Origin: Gammaproteobacteria bacterium
GTDB taxonomy: Bacteria > Pseudomonadota > Gammaproteobacteria > Pseudomonadales > Cellvibrionaceae
DNA: 64,000 bases
NCBI GenBank assembly: GCA_004172865.1
Contig: SEBV01000012.1
Coordinates: 62,001-126,000, forward strand
Direction: 5' to 3'
Shown here: positions 45,232 through 57,435 of the stretch, piece after piece
Position numbering within the stretch: the first letter of the stretch is position 1
How the letters are laid out: each line of letters starts with the position of its first letter
The notes under the pieces: model-generated
Seen by the model: only the letters and a program-made list of their open reading frames with translations
Database searches by the model: none
What the model was told of the DNA's origin: nothing
Position numbers and translations under genes: made by a program

Positions 45232-47016
45232 ATGACCGAAAACGTCACTCCAAGCCCACTAGTGCCGGGCGTTGAACATGAAGTTGTGCGTGAATTGCAT
45301 GAGCAATTCGGTGCCGATGCTTTCGTGTTTCAGACTACTCTCGATAAAGTACCTACGCTTTGGGTGCCAAGAGCCCAGCTGATCGACGTATTGGCTTTCT
45401 TGCGCAAACTGCCGCGTCCGTTTGTGATGCTTTATGACTTATCTGCAACTGACGAACGCCTGCGTCAAAATCGTTTAGGAATGCCGATAGAAGATTTCAC
45501 CGTTTTCTATCATCTGATTTCGATTGATCGCAATAGCGATGTTCGTATTAAAGTTGCACTTAAGTTAGATGATTTAACACTCCCAACTTCTATCGGTATT
45601 TGGCCGAACGCCAACTGGTATGAGCGTGAAGCTTGGGATTTATTTGGTGTTGTGTTTGAAGGCCACCCGCACTTATCGCGCATTTTGTTGCCGCGTACGT
45701 GGGAAGGTCATCCACTTCGCAAAGATTATCCTGCACGCGCAACTGAGTTCGATCCTTTCAAACTTGATGCTGCCAAGCAAGATTTGGAACAGGAAGCTTT
45801 ATTGTTCAACCCTGATGAATGGGGCATGAAACGCAGCAATAAAGACAATACCGAAGACTTCATGTTTTTGAACCTCGGACCCAACCACCCATCAGCGCAC
45901 GGCGCTTTCCGTATCGTTTTGCAGTTGGATGGTGAAGAGATTGTCGATTGTGTGCCGGATATCGGCTATCACCATCGTGGCGCTGAGAAAATGGCCGAGC
46001 GTCAATCCTGGCATAGCTATATTCCTTACACCGACCGTATCGATTACCTCGGTGGGGTAATGAACAACATGCCGTATATTTTGGCAGTTGAAAAATTAGC
46101 AGGAATTGAAGTGCCTGATCGCGTTAAGACTATTCGCGTAATGTTGAGCGAGTTTTTCCGCATCACCTCGCATTTGCTTTATCTCGGTACCTACATTCAA
46201 GACGTAGGCGGTATGTCGCCAGTGTTCTTTATGTTTACCGACCGTATGAAAGCCTATGATGTTATTGAAGCTATTACCGGCTTCCGTATGCATCCTGCCT
46301 GGTTCCGTATTGGCGGTCTTGCCCATGATCTTCCGAAAGGTTGGGATCGTTTGGTCCGTGAATTCGTTGAATGGTTGCCAGGTCGTTTAAAAGAATACGA
46401 AAAAGCTGCACTGCAAAACTCTATTTTGGTTGCGCGTTCAGTGGATGTTGCTCAGTACAATAAAGAGCAAGCGCTTGCATGGGGCGTTACCGGTCCAGGT
46501 TTGCGTGCCACGGGTGTTGATTTCGATCTTCGTAAAGCACGCCCTTATTCTGGTTATGAGAACTTTGAATTTGATGTTCCAACCGCTCACAACGGCGATG
46601 CTTATGATCGTGCGGTATTGCGTTTGGAAGAGATGCATCAGTCAGTGCGTATTATCAAACAATGTTTGGAAAATATGCCGGCTGGCCCCTACAAAGCTGA
46701 TCATCCTCTGACGTGTCCGCCACCGAAAGAGCGTACATTACAAGACATCGAAACCCTGATTACTCACTTCCTGTCAGTATCGTGGGGCCCGATTATGCCA
46801 GCGGGTGAAAGTTGCCAGATGATTGAAGCCACTAAAGGCATCAATAGTTACTACCTCACTTCTGACAGTAGCACCATGAGTTACCGTACGCGCATACGTA
46901 CACCTAGCTTCCCACACTTGCAGCAAATTCCGTCTGTGATCAATGGGTCTATGATCCCTGATCTTATCGCCTACTTGGGCTCAATTGACTTTGTGATGGC
47001 CGATGTTGACCGCTAA
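45232..47016 (+). CDS. nuoC: NADH-quinone oxidoreductase fused subunits C/D
   Basis: 594 residues: the 30-kDa NuoC part (about 1-190; [39 protein letters not shown]) fused to the 49-kDa NuoD part (from about 205; [24 protein letters not shown] ... [12 protein letters not shown]). The fusion is normal in gammaproteobacteria. NuoD forms much of the quinone-binding site with NuoB. The 3' end overlaps nuoE by 14 bases. The fused gene is also written nuoCD. Confidence 0.96.
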   Translation: MTENVTPSPLVPGVEHEVVRELHEQFGADAFVFQTTLDKVPTLWVPRAQLIDVLAFLRKLPRPFVMLYDLSATDERLRQNRLGMPIEDFTVFYHLISIDRNSDVRIKVALKLDDLTLPTSIGIWPNANWYEREAWDLFGVVFEGHPHLSRILLPRTWEGHPLRKDYPARATEFDPFKLDAAKQDLEQEALLFNPDEWGMKRSNKDNTEDFMFLNLGPNHPSAHGAFRIVLQLDGEEIVDCVPDIGYHHRGAEKMAERQSWHSYIPYTDRIDYLGGVMNNMPYILAVEKLAGIEVPDRVKTIRVMLSEFFRITSHLLYLGTYIQDVGGMSPVFFMFTDRMKAYDVIEAITGFRMHPAWFRIGGLAHDLPKGWDRLVREFVEWLPGRLKEYEKAALQNSILVARSVDVAQYNKEQALAWGVTGPGLRATGVDFDLRKARPYSGYENFEFDVPTAHNGDAYDRAVLRLEEMHQSVRIIKQCLENMPAGPYKADHPLTCPPPKERTLQDIETLITHFLSVSWGPIMPAGESCQMIEATKGINSYYLTSDSSTMSYRTRIRTPSFPHLQQIPSVINGSMIPDLIAYLGSIDFVMADVDR

Positions 47017-47524
47017 TACTACTCAGACAATCGCCACCGACCGCGGTGGTGACAATTTTGTATTCACGGATTACGAACGTGAGCAAATTGAACATGCAAT
47101 TCATCATTACGCGGAGCCGCGCGCTGCGACTATTGATGCTTTGAAAATCGTGCAAAGCCAGCGTCGTTGGGTGCCGGATGGAGCCATCTTCGCTATCGCC
47201 GATATTCTCGGCATTGGTGCTGGCGATGTTGAAGGCGTAGCGACTTTCTATAACCGTATTTATCGCCAACCAGTTGGTCGTAATGTTATTGCGGTGTGCG
47301 ACAGTATTGGTTGCTTCTTGATGGGTTTTGATGAGCTTTATGGTTCACTGCAAACCAAACTTGGCATTAAGCCCGGGCAAACAACTCCAGACGATAAATT
47401 TACCTTGTTACCCATTGTATGTTTGGGTGCCTGCGACAAGGCACCGGTGTTGATGGTTAATGATGCAACTCACTTTAACGTGACGCCTGATAATGTCGAT
47501 TCAGTATTGGAGCAATATAAATGA
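47003..47524 (+). CDS. nuoE: NADH-quinone oxidoreductase subunit E
   Basis: 173 residues with a thioredoxin-like 2Fe-2S (N1a) domain; the ligands are in CDSIGCF (Cx4C) and CLGACDKAP (Cx3C). It starts inside nuoCD and shares ATGA with nuoF, so translation is coupled at both ends. Confidence 0.95.
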   Translation: MLTANTTQTIATDRGGDNFVFTDYEREQIEHAIHHYAEPRAATIDALKIVQSQRRWVPDGAIFAIADILGIGAGDVEGVATFYNRIYRQPVGRNVIAVCDSIGCFLMGFDELYGSLQTKLGIKPGQTTPDDKFTLLPIVCLGACDKAPVLMVNDATHFNVTPDNVDSVLEQYK

Positions 47525-48828
47525 CTTCCAATGTGAATCTTGGCTTGACCAATGTTGGTCCTGAAACTCATCCATTGACTTGGCGTTATACCAAGTCGGG
47601 CAAAGCAGTTTTGGACATCAAAGAATATGAAGCTCTTGAAGGTTATGCTGCGCTAAAAAAAGCTGTAGCCATGCCTCAAGCCGACGTTCAAGCTGAAGTT
47701 AAAGCTGCTAACCTGCGTGGTCGTGGCGGCGCGGGTTTCCCAACTGGAATCAAATGGTCTTTGATTCCTATGGGACCAGATGCTGGTCAAAAATACCTCG
47801 TTTGCAATGCCGATGAGATGGAGCCGGGCACCTTTAAAGACCGTATGTTAATGGAAGAATTGCCGCACCAATTGGTGGAAGCGATGATCCTTGCTGCTTA
47901 TGCAATTGGAGCCACTAAAGGTTACATCTTTTTGCGCGGCGAATATATTCTGGCAGGTCAGCGCTTAACCGCTGCGATCGATCAGGCAAAAGCGGCTGGT
48001 TATATCGGCGATAATTTATTAGGTACCGATTTTAGCTTTGAGCTTCATGTTCACTTGGGTGCTGGGCGTTATATCTGCGGTGAAGAAACTGCATTGATTA
48101 ACTGTCTTGAAGGTCGTCGTGCTAACCCGCGTACCAAGCCACCGTTTCCACAACAAGCGGGCGCATGGGGCAAGCCAACCATTGTAAATAACGTTGAAAC
48201 CTTGATGAACATCCCCGCGATTTTGTTGCGTGGTCCGGATTGGTTTAAAGGTTTGTCGCAAGGTAAAAGTCCAGATGCCGGTACCAAAATGTACGGTATC
48301 TCTGGTCGCGCAAAAATCACTGGTTTGTGGGAATTGCCGATTGGTACTACTGGTCGCGAATTACTTTATACCCATGGCGGCGGTATGGCCGATGGTTATG
48401 AATTGATGTGCTGGCTGCCCGGCGGCGCCTCCACAGACTTCCTGATGCCAGAACATCTCGATTTGGCAATGGATTACGACACCATCATGAAAGCCGGTAG
48501 CCGTATGGGTACCGCATTAATTATGGTTGTCGATGATAAGCAAAATATTATTTCTGCAGTGCGTAACCTTGAGCAATTTTTTGCCCGCGAATCCTGTGGC
48601 TGGTGTACTCCATGCCGCGACGGTTTGCCCTGGACGGTGAAAATTCTCGAATCTATCGAAGCGGGTGAGGGGCAGGAGGGTGATATTTCCACTCTTCAAC
48701 AGCTCACCCGTTTCCTGGGGCCAGGCAAAACCTTCTGTGCTCACGCACCGGGTGCCATGGAGCCACTGCAAAGCGCTTTGAAATTTTTCCCAGCTGAATT
48801 TACCAAAGGTATTAAGGCGAAAGCCTAA
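47521..48828 (+). CDS. nuoF: NADH-quinone oxidoreductase subunit F
   Basis: 435 residues. The FMN and NADH sites are in [15 protein letters not shown] and [19 protein letters not shown], and the 4Fe-4S (N3) ligands in [12 protein letters not shown] with a fourth Cys in FCAHAPG. It oxidises NADH and passes electrons into complex I. It overlaps nuoE by four bases and is followed by the only sizeable gap in the operon. Confidence 0.96.
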   Translation: MTSNVNLGLTNVGPETHPLTWRYTKSGKAVLDIKEYEALEGYAALKKAVAMPQADVQAEVKAANLRGRGGAGFPTGIKWSLIPMGPDAGQKYLVCNADEMEPGTFKDRMLMEELPHQLVEAMILAAYAIGATKGYIFLRGEYILAGQRLTAAIDQAKAAGYIGDNLLGTDFSFELHVHLGAGRYICGEETALINCLEGRRANPRTKPPFPQQAGAWGKPTIVNNVETLMNIPAILLRGPDWFKGLSQGKSPDAGTKMYGISGRAKITGLWELPIGTTGRELLYTHGGGMADGYELMCWLPGGASTDFLMPEHLDLAMDYDTIMKAGSRMGTALIMVVDDKQNIISAVRNLEQFFARESCGWCTPCRDGLPWTVKILESIEAGEGQEGDISTLQQLTRFLGPGKTFCAHAPGAMEPLQSALKFFPAEFTKGIKAKA

Positions 48829-48924
48829 CAGCAATAAAGCGCAGTTTTCACGAGGTGATTTCGCGATCACTTTAAACTTTAAAACCGCTAGACGGTAAAA
48901 GACCTTAAAAAGGTAAGACGCAGA
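48829..48924 (+). other. nuoF-nuoG spacer with three small hairpins
   Basis: This 96-base spacer is unusual in an operon whose other genes overlap or nearly touch. It can form GTGAT/ATCAC (48855-48870), ACCG/CGGT (48884-48896) and ACCTT/AAGGT (48902-48914) in a row, the last one just before the nuoG ribosome binding region. A role in mRNA processing or translation control is only a suggestion. Confidence 0.35.
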
Positions 48925-51630
48925 ATGGCGACCATTCACGTAGATGGTAAATCGTACGACGTTAACGGATCAGACAACCTCCTTGAGGCGTGTTTGACCC
49001 TTGGCCTCGATATTCCGTATTTTTGTTGGCACCCCGCTTTAGGTTCCGTTGGCGCTTGTCGTCAATGTGCTGTTAAGCAGTTCAACGACGAAAATGACAC
49101 TCGCGGTCGTTTGGTTATGTCGTGCATGACGCCCGCTAATGACAAGACGTACATTGCAATCAAAGACGAAGAAGCGAAGTCGTTTCGTAAAAGCGTCGTT
49201 GAATGGTTGATGACTAATCACCCGCACGACTGCCCGGTCTGCGCCGAAGGTGGTCATTGCCATTTGCAAGATATGACAGTGATGACAGGTCACAATACTC
49301 GTCGTTACAGATTCACCAAGCGCACCCATATTAATCAGGATCTTGGTCCTTTCGTAAATCACGAAATGAACCGCTGTATCGCCTGTTATCGCTGTGTTCG
49401 TTACTACGACGATTATGCTGGCGGTAAAGATTTTGGTGTTTACGGCGCTCACGATAATGTGTATTTCGGCCGCCCGGAAAGTGGCGATCTTGAAAGTGAA
49501 TTCTCCGGTAATTTGACTGAAGTTTGTCCAACTGGTGTATTCACTGATAAAACCCACGCGGATCACTACACCCGTAAATGGGATATGCAATTTGCTCCAA
49601 GTGTTTGCCAAAGCTGTTCGGTGGGTTGTAACACCAGTCCCGGTGAGCGTTACGGTGAAATTCGCCGTATCGAAAATCGTTTTAACGGCTCAGTAAACCA
49701 GTATTTCCTCTGCGACCGCGGTCGTTTTGGTTATGGTTACGTTAACCGCGAAGATCGTCCAACCAAGCCGCGTTTAGCATCCAGCTCACAAGTATTTACT
49801 ATCGATTCTGCGTTGGATCAAGCTGCTGACTTACTGCGCAGTGCCAAGCGTGTTGTCGGTATTGGTTCACCACGTGCATCGCTTGAAACCAACTTTGCAT
49901 TGGCAAATCTGGTTGGCAGCGGCAATGTGTCTTACGGTGTTTCTGCTGAAGAACAAGCGCTTAATGGCCTTGTCTATAAAGTATTGAAGGAGGGCAGTGT
50001 AACTACGCCTAACCTTCGTGATATTGAAAAAGCTGACACAGTGTTAGTGCTTGGTGAAGATATTACGCAAACGGCACCGCGCCTTGCGTTAGCAGTTCGT
50101 CAAGCGGCTAAAACTCTTGCATTTAAGATGGCGGCAGCGAAGAAGGTTCCAGAATGGAATGCTGCTCCAATTAAGAATATCGTCCAGTCTGAAAAAAGCC
50201 CAATCTACATCGCCAGCGTTACCGCAACTCGTTTGGATGATGTAGCTGCATCGACAACGCGTAGTTCTGCAGCTGATATTGCTCGCTTAGGTTTCGCAGT
50301 CGCTAATATTATTGATTCGTCCTCTCCTGCAGTCGCTGGCCTTTCGTCTGAGCAAACTGAGCAAGCACAAGCTATAGCAGCTGGACTGCTCGCTGCTGAT
50401 AAACCACTGATTGTTTCAGGTACCGGTTTAAAATCACAAGCAATTATTCAAGCTGCTGCCAATATCGCTTATGCACTTAAATTTCGCGGTAAAGAGGTGG
50501 GCATAGCGCTTACTTTGCTGGAAGCAAATAGTTTGGGTACCGCTTTGTTGAACACACAGGGTGGCGAATCAATCGAAGCCATTTTGACAGCTGTTCGCGA
50601 TGGCGCTGCCGACGGATTAGTTGTAGTTGAAAATGATCTTTATCAACGTGCCCCAGCTGAGCTTGTTGATGCAGCATTAAAAGCGGCGAAAGTTGTTTTG
50701 GTTCTCGATCATCACTCGACTAAAATAGTTGATAAAGCACACTTTGTATTGCCTGCTTCAAGCTTTGCTGAAGGCGACGGTACCTTGGTAAATATGGAAG
50801 GCCGTGCACAACGTTTCTTCCAGGTTTTCGATGCGTCATATTACAAGCCTGAAAAGTTAATTCGTGAAGGTTGGCGCTGGTTGCACGCAATCAAGTCAAC
50901 CTTGGATAACAAAATTGTTGATTGGACTGTGTTGGACGATGTGACCGCAAGTTTGGCAAGTTCAAACAGCGCGCTGTCTGCCATTGCTGGTGCCGCACCA
51001 GATTCAAAATTACGTATTCACGGATCAAGAATTGCGCGTGAACCGCGCCGTTATTCTGGCCGTACTGCAATGCGTGCGAATATCTCTGTTCATGAAGTAC
51101 GCCAGCCACAGGATCAAGATTCTGCCATGTCTTATTCAATGGAAGGTATTTCAGGACCAACCAATAATTCGCAATTAATTCCATTTGCGTGGGCTCCAGG
51201 TTGGAACTCTCCGCAAGCCTGGAATAAATTTCAGGATGAAGTAGGCGGTAGCCTCCGCGCCGGTGATCCCGGTGTGCGTCTGCTTGAGCCTGCAGCTTCT
51301 GCACACTATTTCACCGAGATTCCGACTTCAGTGGAAGGTTTGCAATCGGCTCCGCTGTATCACATTTTTGGTAGTGATGAACAATCAGCTCGCTCAGAAG
51401 TGTTGGCAACTCGCGTTCCTGCTGCTTATGTTGGTGTATCAACGAGCGATGCTCAAAGCCTTGGCTTGGCTAATGGCCAAAATGCTGAAGTGATTGTCAA
51501 CGGCTCGATATTTATTGCTCCGGTTAAAGTTATTGCGGAATTGGCGGTAGGCGTAATTGGTGTGCCGGTTCTCGCAGGCCTGCCACGAGTTTCATCTGGC
51601 GCGGCGGTTAGCCTGAAAGGGGGTGCTTAA
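48925..51630 (+). CDS. nuoG: NADH-quinone oxidoreductase subunit G
   Basis: 901 residues. The N-terminal 2Fe-2S ligands are in [19 protein letters not shown]. The His-Cys 4Fe-4S site is [18 protein letters not shown], a further cluster is [11 protein letters not shown], and the molybdopterin oxidoreductase-like domain begins at [19 protein letters not shown] with the N7-type cysteines. It carries the chain of clusters in the NADH module. Its 3' end overlaps nuoH by one base (TAATG). Confidence 0.96.
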   Translation: MATIHVDGKSYDVNGSDNLLEACLTLGLDIPYFCWHPALGSVGACRQCAVKQFNDENDTRGRLVMSCMTPANDKTYIAIKDEEAKSFRKSVVEWLMTNHPHDCPVCAEGGHCHLQDMTVMTGHNTRRYRFTKRTHINQDLGPFVNHEMNRCIACYRCVRYYDDYAGGKDFGVYGAHDNVYFGRPESGDLESEFSGNLTEVCPTGVFTDKTHADHYTRKWDMQFAPSVCQSCSVGCNTSPGERYGEIRRIENRFNGSVNQYFLCDRGRFGYGYVNREDRPTKPRLASSSQVFTIDSALDQAADLLRSAKRVVGIGSPRASLETNFALANLVGSGNVSYGVSAEEQALNGLVYKVLKEGSVTTPNLRDIEKADTVLVLGEDITQTAPRLALAVRQAAKTLAFKMAAAKKVPEWNAAPIKNIVQSEKSPIYIASVTATRLDDVAASTTRSSAADIARLGFAVANIIDSSSPAVAGLSSEQTEQAQAIAAGLLAADKPLIVSGTGLKSQAIIQAAANIAYALKFRGKEVGIALTLLEANSLGTALLNTQGGESIEAILTAVRDGAADGLVVVENDLYQRAPAELVDAALKAAKVVLVLDHHSTKIVDKAHFVLPASSFAEGDGTLVNMEGRAQRFFQVFDASYYKPEKLIREGWRWLHAIKSTLDNKIVDWTVLDDVTASLASSNSALSAIAGAAPDSKLRIHGSRIAREPRRYSGRTAMRANISVHEVRQPQDQDSAMSYSMEGISGPTNNSQLIPFAWAPGWNSPQAWNKFQDEVGGSLRAGDPGVRLLEPAASAHYFTEIPTSVEGLQSAPLYHIFGSDEQSARSEVLATRVPAAYVGVSTSDAQSLGLANGQNAEVIVNGSIFIAPVKVIAELAVGVIGVPVLAGLPRVSSGAAVSLKGGA

Positions 51631-52637
51631 TGTCTATTTTCACTCCTGAAGTCATCGCGATTATCTGGGCAGTAGCGAAAGCATTAATTGTGCTTTTTGG
51701 TGTAGTTATTTGTGCTGCTTTCCTGAGCTTCGTTGAGCGTCGCTTGTTAGCGCTTTGGCAAGATCGTTACGGTCCTAACCGTGCTGGTCCTTTCGGTTTG
51801 CTGCAGTTGCCGGCTGATATGATCAAGATGTTCTTCAAAGAAGACTGGACTCCACCTTTCGTTGACAAGTTAACTTTCTGGTTGGCTCCTGCCATTGCCA
51901 TGAGTGGTTTGCTCTTGTCGTTTGCCATTGTTCCTGTTATTCCAGGTTGGGTAGCAGCGGATCTGGACATTGGCTTGCTGTTCTTCTTTGCGATGGCTGG
52001 ATTAGCTGTGTACGCCGTTATGTTTGGTGGCTGGTCATCTAACAATAAATACGCGTTATTGGGTGGCGTTCGTGCCACCGCTCAAACCGTTAGCTATGAA
52101 GTGTTTATGGGCTTGTCATTAATGGGCGTAGTGGTCATCACTGGCTCGTTCAACATGACTGACATCGTTAATGCTCAAAAAGGATGCTGGTTTGTTTTCC
52201 CGCAATTCTTGGGTTTCTTAACCTTCGCCACTGCCGGTATTGCAGTGACTCACCGTTCACCATTCGATGCGCCGGAAGCAGAGCAAGACCTTGCGGCTGG
52301 TTATCACACTGAATACTCAGGTTTGAAGTGGGGTATGTTCTTCGTTGGTGAATATATCGGCGTGGTACTTATTTCGTCGTTGATCACTGTGTTGTTTTTC
52401 GGTGGATGGTTACCACCGTTTGAATGGTCTGTATTTGATTACGTGCCTGCATTCTTCTGGTTCGCTACCAAAACTGCATTTTTTATTATGATGTTTATTT
52501 TGATCCGCGCGGCTTTACCTCGTCCTCGTTATGACCAGATCATGGACTTCGGATGGCGTATTTGTTTGCCGGTGACGCTTGTTAACCTTGTGGCTACTGC
52601 AGCGGTTGTACTGCTGTTGAACCCGTCTGCTGCTTAA
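51630..52637 (+). CDS. nuoH: NADH-quinone oxidoreductase subunit H
   Basis: 335 residues with eight membrane helices. The family loops [38 protein letters not shown] and [31 protein letters not shown] contain the acidic residues of the quinone entry channel. NuoH anchors the peripheral arm to the membrane arm. Confidence 0.96.
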   Translation: MSIFTPEVIAIIWAVAKALIVLFGVVICAAFLSFVERRLLALWQDRYGPNRAGPFGLLQLPADMIKMFFKEDWTPPFVDKLTFWLAPAIAMSGLLLSFAIVPVIPGWVAADLDIGLLFFFAMAGLAVYAVMFGGWSSNNKYALLGGVRATAQTVSYEVFMGLSLMGVVVITGSFNMTDIVNAQKGCWFVFPQFLGFLTFATAGIAVTHRSPFDAPEAEQDLAAGYHTEYSGLKWGMFFVGEYIGVVLISSLITVLFFGGWLPPFEWSVFDYVPAFFWFATKTAFFIMMFILIRAALPRPRYDQIMDFGWRICLPVTLVNLVATAAVVLLLNPSAA

Positions 52638-52652
52638 GGTTGAGGTACTGAA

Positions 52653-53189
52653 ATGTTGAAGCTTTTACACGATATATTTACCCAGTTCCGCAGCTTGTGG
52701 ATGGTTTTTACCCATGCGTGGCGTAAGCGCGATACGATTTTGTATCCCGAACAAATGCCTTATGTTCCACCGCGTTATCGTGGTCGCATTATTCTTACTC
52801 GCGACCCAGACGGTGAAGAGCGCTGCGTAGCTTGTAATTTGTGTGCGGTTGCTTGCCCGGTCGGTTGCATTTCCTTGCAGAAAGCTGAACGTGATGATGG
52901 CCGTTGGTTTCCGGAGTTTTTCCGCATCAATTTCTCGCGTTGTATTTTTTGCGGTATGTGTGAAGAAGCCTGTCCAACTACGGCTATTCAACTTACACCT
53001 GATTTTGAAATGGCAGAATTTAATCGCCAAAATCTGGTTTACGAGAAAGAGCATTTATTGATTTCTGGCCCCGGTAAATATCCGGATTACAACTTCTATC
53101 GCGTTTCAGGTCTTGCCATCGCTGGCAAGGCAAAAGGTGCAGCTCAAAATGAAGCAGCTCCGATAAACGTGAAAAGTCTTTTGCCTTAA
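52653..53189 (+). CDS. nuoI: NADH-quinone oxidoreductase subunit I
   Basis: 178 residues with two 4Fe-4S ferredoxin motifs, [15 protein letters not shown] and [15 protein letters not shown], for clusters N6a and N6b. GAGG stands seven bases before ATG 52653. Confidence 0.96.
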   Translation: MLKLLHDIFTQFRSLWMVFTHAWRKRDTILYPEQMPYVPPRYRGRIILTRDPDGEERCVACNLCAVACPVGCISLQKAERDDGRWFPEFFRINFSRCIFCGMCEEACPTTAIQLTPDFEMAEFNRQNLVYEKEHLLISGPGKYPDYNFYRVSGLAIAGKAKGAAQNEAAPINVKSLLP

Positions 53190-53207
53190 CTAGAACAGGA
53201 ATACGAC

Positions 53208-53732
53208 GTGGGAACTGCAATAGCTTTTTACTTCGCCGCTGCGATTGCTGTAATTGCTTCGGTGAGAGTTATCACTAATACCAACCCGGTACATGCTTTG
53301 TTGTATCTGGTTGTTTCATTGCTTGCTGTAGCGATGATCTTTTTTGCCCTGGGCGCGCCTTTTGCTGCTGCTCTGGAAATGATTGTGTACGCCGGTGCCA
53401 TTATGGTGTTGTTCGTATTCGTGGTGATGATATTAAACCTCGGTGCTGTTATCGATGAACAAGAGAGAAAATGGCTGACTCCGCGTGCGTGGATTGGACC
53501 ATCTTTTTTATCTTTAGCACTATTGGGTGAACTGCTTTACACCATCAAGCCCAACCTCGAAACCTTTATTGAAATCACCAAAGTTGGTCCTAAAGAAGTA
53601 GGTATCGCTTTGTTTGGTCCTTATGTATTGGCAGTAGAACTTGCGTCTATGTTACTGCTTGCTGCCATGGTTTCTGCATGGCACTTGGGTCGCGATGCTG
53701 ATAAAGACGATAAGGAGAATAAACATGCTTAA
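53208..53732 (+). CDS. nuoJ: NADH-quinone oxidoreductase subunit J
   Basis: 174 residues with five membrane helices. The motif [23 protein letters not shown] holds the pi-bulge helix of the proton path. It starts with GTG 53208 (AGGA seven bases upstream), and its end overlaps nuoK by eight bases. Confidence 0.94.
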   Translation: MGTAIAFYFAAAIAVIASVRVITNTNPVHALLYLVVSLLAVAMIFFALGAPFAAALEMIVYAGAIMVLFVFVVMILNLGAVIDEQERKWLTPRAWIGPSFLSLALLGELLYTIKPNLETFIEITKVGPKEVGIALFGPYVLAVELASMLLLAAMVSAWHLGRDADKDDKENKHA

Positions 53733-54054
53733 CGGTATTGCTGTGACTCACGGCATTCCTATGGAGCACGGCTTATTGTTGGCCGCAATGCTTTTTGTTA
53801 TAGGTCTAGCCGGCGTATTGATTCGTCGCAACCTTTTGTTCTTGCTAATGAGCATTGAAATCATGATGAATGCTTGCGCCTTGGCATTTGTGGTTGCAGG
53901 TGCGCGTTGGGTACAGCCCGACGGCCAAATCATGTTTATCTTAATTTTAACCTTGGCCGCTTCTGAAGCCGCAATTGGCTTGGCAATCGTTATTCAACTT
54001 TACCGTCGCTACCAGTCTTTGGATGTTGATGCTGCAAGTGAGATGCGCGGATGA
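53725..54054 (+). CDS. nuoK: NADH-quinone oxidoreductase subunit K
   Basis: 109 residues with three membrane helices and the two buried glutamates in the [17 protein letters not shown] and [19 protein letters not shown] segments. ATG 53725 has AAGGAG nine bases upstream; the track start (53641) is inside nuoJ. Starting at the second Met (MEHGLLL) would give about 97 residues. It overlaps nuoL by four bases. Confidence 0.94.
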   Translation: MLNGIAVTHGIPMEHGLLLAAMLFVIGLAGVLIRRNLLFLLMSIEIMMNACALAFVVAGARWVQPDGQIMFILILTLAASEAAIGLAIVIQLYRRYQSLDVDAASEMRG

Positions 54055-55886
54055 ACCAACTCTATTTAACAATTTTATTTCCTCTCATCGGCTTTTTGAT
54101 TCTTGTTTCAGGCCGTAAGCGCATATCTGAAAATGTTGCTGCTTTTGTAGGTGTTGGTTCTGTTGGTTTGGCTGCGCTGGTAGCTGCATTTGCTGGTTAC
54201 GATTACCTGCAACATCAACCAGAAACACCTTTTGTTCAGCCATTATGGACATGGGTAAATGTCGCTGGTTTCGCGCCCGCTTTTAACTTGCATTTAGATG
54301 GTTTGTCGCTAACCATGCTTGGCGTGATTACCGGTGTTGGCTTTCTGATTCACTTGTTCGCCTCTTGGTATATGCGTGGCGATGAAGATTACGCTCGCTT
54401 CTTCTCATACATGAACCTCTTCCTCGCGAGCATGATTTTATTGGTGCTTGGTGACAGTCTGGTCTCCTTGTATTTTGGTTGGGAAGGTGTAGGTTTATGC
54501 TCTTATTTGTTGATCGGCTACTACTATCGCGATCCAGCAAATGGTGCTGCAGCTCGTAAAGCCTTCGTCGTTACCCGTGTTGGTGATGCCTTTATGGCAA
54601 TCGGCTTATTTGTTCTCTATCAACACTTGGGCACCCTTAATATTCAAGAGGTATTGGCAAAAGCACCTGCTGTATTTGCAATAGGTTCCACCGCCGTAAC
54701 TTTTGCAACCTTGATGTTACTCGGTGGCGCTGTCGGTAAATCTGCACAGTTACCTCTGCAGACTTGGCTTGCGGATGCGATGGCAGGTCCAACTCCAGTA
54801 TCCGCATTGATTCACGCCGCAACAATGGTAACCGCGGGTGTTTATTTGATCGCACGTACTCATACCTTGTTTGAATTGGCTCCAGATGTGCTTTATCTGG
54901 TAGGCGTTATCGGTGCTGTTACGTTATTTATTGCAGGCTTTGCCGCGCTGGTACAAACAGATATCAAACGTATTCTTGCTTATTCGACCATGAGTCAAAT
55001 CGGCTACATGTTTTTGGCTTTGGGCGTTAAAGCGTATCAACCAGCGATTTGGCATTTGGTTTATCACGCTTTCTTTAAAGCCTTGCTGTTCTTGTCTTCA
55101 GGTGCCGTGATCATTGCCTGTCACCACGAACAAAATATTTTCAAAATGGGCGGCCTTCGTAAGAAGATTCCTTTTGTATATGCCTGTTTCCTTGTGGGCG
55201 GTTCAGCTTTAGTTGCATTGCCATGGGTAACTGTAGGTTTCTACTCAAAAGATGAAATTTTGTTGGGCGCTTACAGTCATCCTGAGCTTTTCTACGCCGG
55301 TTTAGCTGGCGCGTTTATGACCGCCATCTATACCTTCCGTTTAATATTCGTAGCCTTCCACGGCGAAGCGAAAACCGAAGTTCATGCGCTTCACGGTGCG
55401 GACTATTGGTTGCCACTGGGCATCTTGCTAGTACTTTCAACTGGTCTTGGCGCTCTGATTGTTCCTCCGTTAAATAGTGTTTTGCCAGCTAGTCATGAAG
55501 TAGAAGAGGGCTCCAAGCACTTTGTCGAAATCATTACGATTGCGACTGCAGTGATAGGTACCTTGCTAGCAATATTCTTATTCTTGTTTGATACCAAAAT
55601 AGTTAAATCAATTGCCTCTTCTTCAATCGGCAAAGTGCTTATTAAATTCTGGTATGGAGCTTGGGGTTTCGATTGGTTGTACGACAAGGTATTGGTTAAG
55701 CCTTATGTATTCCTTGCGTACCTATTGCGTAAAGATCCAATTGATAAAACCTTCAATTTAATCCCTGCCAGCGTTACGCAGGTACATAAATTGTTGAGTG
55801 CTACTCAAACCGGTAGCGTACGTTGGTACGCTGCCACCATTGCTGCCGGTGTGGTGATTATTCTCGCCGCGCTTGTGTTGTTGTAA
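54051..55886 (+). CDS. nuoL: NADH-quinone oxidoreductase subunit L
   Basis: 611 residues, an antiporter-like proton-pumping subunit with about 16 helices. Motifs are [54 protein letters not shown] and [19 protein letters not shown], followed by the C-terminal lateral helix region. It is the most distal pump of the membrane arm. Confidence 0.96.
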   Translation: MNQLYLTILFPLIGFLILVSGRKRISENVAAFVGVGSVGLAALVAAFAGYDYLQHQPETPFVQPLWTWVNVAGFAPAFNLHLDGLSLTMLGVITGVGFLIHLFASWYMRGDEDYARFFSYMNLFLASMILLVLGDSLVSLYFGWEGVGLCSYLLIGYYYRDPANGAAARKAFVVTRVGDAFMAIGLFVLYQHLGTLNIQEVLAKAPAVFAIGSTAVTFATLMLLGGAVGKSAQLPLQTWLADAMAGPTPVSALIHAATMVTAGVYLIARTHTLFELAPDVLYLVGVIGAVTLFIAGFAALVQTDIKRILAYSTMSQIGYMFLALGVKAYQPAIWHLVYHAFFKALLFLSSGAVIIACHHEQNIFKMGGLRKKIPFVYACFLVGGSALVALPWVTVGFYSKDEILLGAYSHPELFYAGLAGAFMTAIYTFRLIFVAFHGEAKTEVHALHGADYWLPLGILLVLSTGLGALIVPPLNSVLPASHEVEEGSKHFVEIITIATAVIGTLLAIFLFLFDTKIVKSIASSSIGKVLIKFWYGAWGFDWLYDKVLVKPYVFLAYLLRKDPIDKTFNLIPASVTQVHKLLSATQTGSVRWYAATIAAGVVIILAALVLL

Positions 55887-55904
55887 GACTATAAGGAACC
55901 AGAG

Positions 55905-57428
55905 ATGCTTACCTGGCTCATATTAATACCGTTTATTGGCGGCTTGCTATCCTGGCAAGCTGAGCGTTTTGGCACCAAGGCACCGCGTTGGATTGCCTTA
56001 ATAAGTATGTTTATTTTGTTTGGAGTCACATTACATTTGTGGCTCAAATATGATTATTCCCTCGCTAATTTGGGAGCTGGTCAATCCGTTTGGGCTGAGG
56101 AATTTCAGGTTAACTGGATTCCACGTTTTGGCATTAGCTTTCACTTGGCGTTGGATGGCTTATCCATATTAATGCTGCTTTTGACTGCATTTTTAGGTGT
56201 GCTGGCGGTTATTTGTTCGTGGTCCGAAGTGCAACGTAAAGTAGGTTTTTTCCATTTGAACTTGCTGTGGATTTTGGGTGCGGTTGCTGGTGTATTCCTC
56301 GCGTTAGATATGTTCCTGTTTTTCTTCTTTTGGGAAATGATGCTTATCCCAATGTACTTCCTGATTTCTCTTTGGGGTCACAAATCAGTTGAAGGTAAAA
56401 GCAGGGTAGATGCGGCGACTAAATTCTTTATCTACACCCAATCTTCAGGCTTGCTGCTTCTGTTGGCGATTATCGGCTTGGTGTTTGTGCATTACATGCA
56501 ATCTAACGAGCTGACGTTTGACTACGCAGCGCTTCGCAATACGCAATTAGATCCAAAACTGGAAATGATTTTGATGCTGGGTTTCTTTATTGCATTTGCA
56601 GTGAAATTCCCGATAGTGCCATTTCACTCCTGGCTTCCAGATGCTCACTCCCAGGCACCGACTGCGGGTTCAGTGGACTTGGCAGGTATTCTGTTGAAAA
56701 CCGCCGCTTACGGTATGTTGCGCTTTGCCATTCCATTTTTCCCTCATGCGTCGCAAGAAATTGCACCAATCGCTATGTGGTTGGGTGTTTTAGGGATCAT
56801 CTACGGCGCTTTTGCGGCTTATTCACAGGACGACATTAAGCGTTTGATTGCCTACACCTCAATCTCACACATGGGTTTTGTATTGATTGGTATTTATTCT
56901 TTCAATCAAATCGCGATGCAGGGTGTAGTAGTGCAAATGCTGGCACACGGTATTTCAGCTGCTGGTCTGTTTATTATTTCCGGTCAACTTTACGAGCGTT
57001 TGAAAACTCGCGATCTTAATAAGATGGGTGGATTATCGTCACGCTTGGCAGGCATCCCACCAATCGCTATGTTTTTCGCGGCCGCCTCATTAGGTCTTCC
57101 AGGTTTAGGTAACTTTGTGGGTGAATTCCTGATTCTTTTGGGAACGTTTAAAGTTAATCAAACGGTGACTCTATTTGCGACCTCTGGTTTGGTGCTCGGC
57201 GCAGTGTATTCATTGATCATGATTCAGCGTTCATTGCATGGTCCCGCTCAAAGTAATGAACCTTTGGCAGGCATCAATGCACGTGAGTTGGTAATGATGT
57301 TGAGCCTGATATTTATTCTGGTTTGGTTGGGCTTATACCCTCAACCTGTGTTAGATACATCGGCAGCAGTTATGAACAGTATCGAACAATTAATAACTAC
57401 TTCTCAAAGTATTCCTGCTGCGCAGTGA
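55905..57428 (+). CDS. nuoM: NADH-quinone oxidoreductase subunit M
   Basis: 507 residues, antiporter-like, with LFFFFWEMMLIPMYFLISLWG, PIVPFHSWLPDAHSQAPTAGSVDLAGILLKTAAYGMLRF and RLIAYTSISHMGFVLIGIY. AAGGAA lies upstream of ATG 55905. Confidence 0.96.
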   Translation: MLTWLILIPFIGGLLSWQAERFGTKAPRWIALISMFILFGVTLHLWLKYDYSLANLGAGQSVWAEEFQVNWIPRFGISFHLALDGLSILMLLLTAFLGVLAVICSWSEVQRKVGFFHLNLLWILGAVAGVFLALDMFLFFFFWEMMLIPMYFLISLWGHKSVEGKSRVDAATKFFIYTQSSGLLLLLAIIGLVFVHYMQSNELTFDYAALRNTQLDPKLEMILMLGFFIAFAVKFPIVPFHSWLPDAHSQAPTAGSVDLAGILLKTAAYGMLRFAIPFFPHASQEIAPIAMWLGVLGIIYGAFAAYSQDDIKRLIAYTSISHMGFVLIGIYSFNQIAMQGVVVQMLAHGISAAGLFIISGQLYERLKTRDLNKMGGLSSRLAGIPPIAMFFAAASLGLPGLGNFVGEFLILLGTFKVNQTVTLFATSGLVLGAVYSLIMIQRSLHGPAQSNEPLAGINARELVMMLSLIFILVWLGLYPQPVLDTSAAVMNSIEQLITTSQSIPAAQ

Positions 57429-57435
57429 GGTTGTA

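Noticed and set aside
49039-49611. 190-residue minus-strand ORF opposite nuoG
   Set aside because: It lies wholly inside the conserved iron-sulfur part of nuoG, has no ribosome binding site or recognisable domain, and is a codon-bias shadow.
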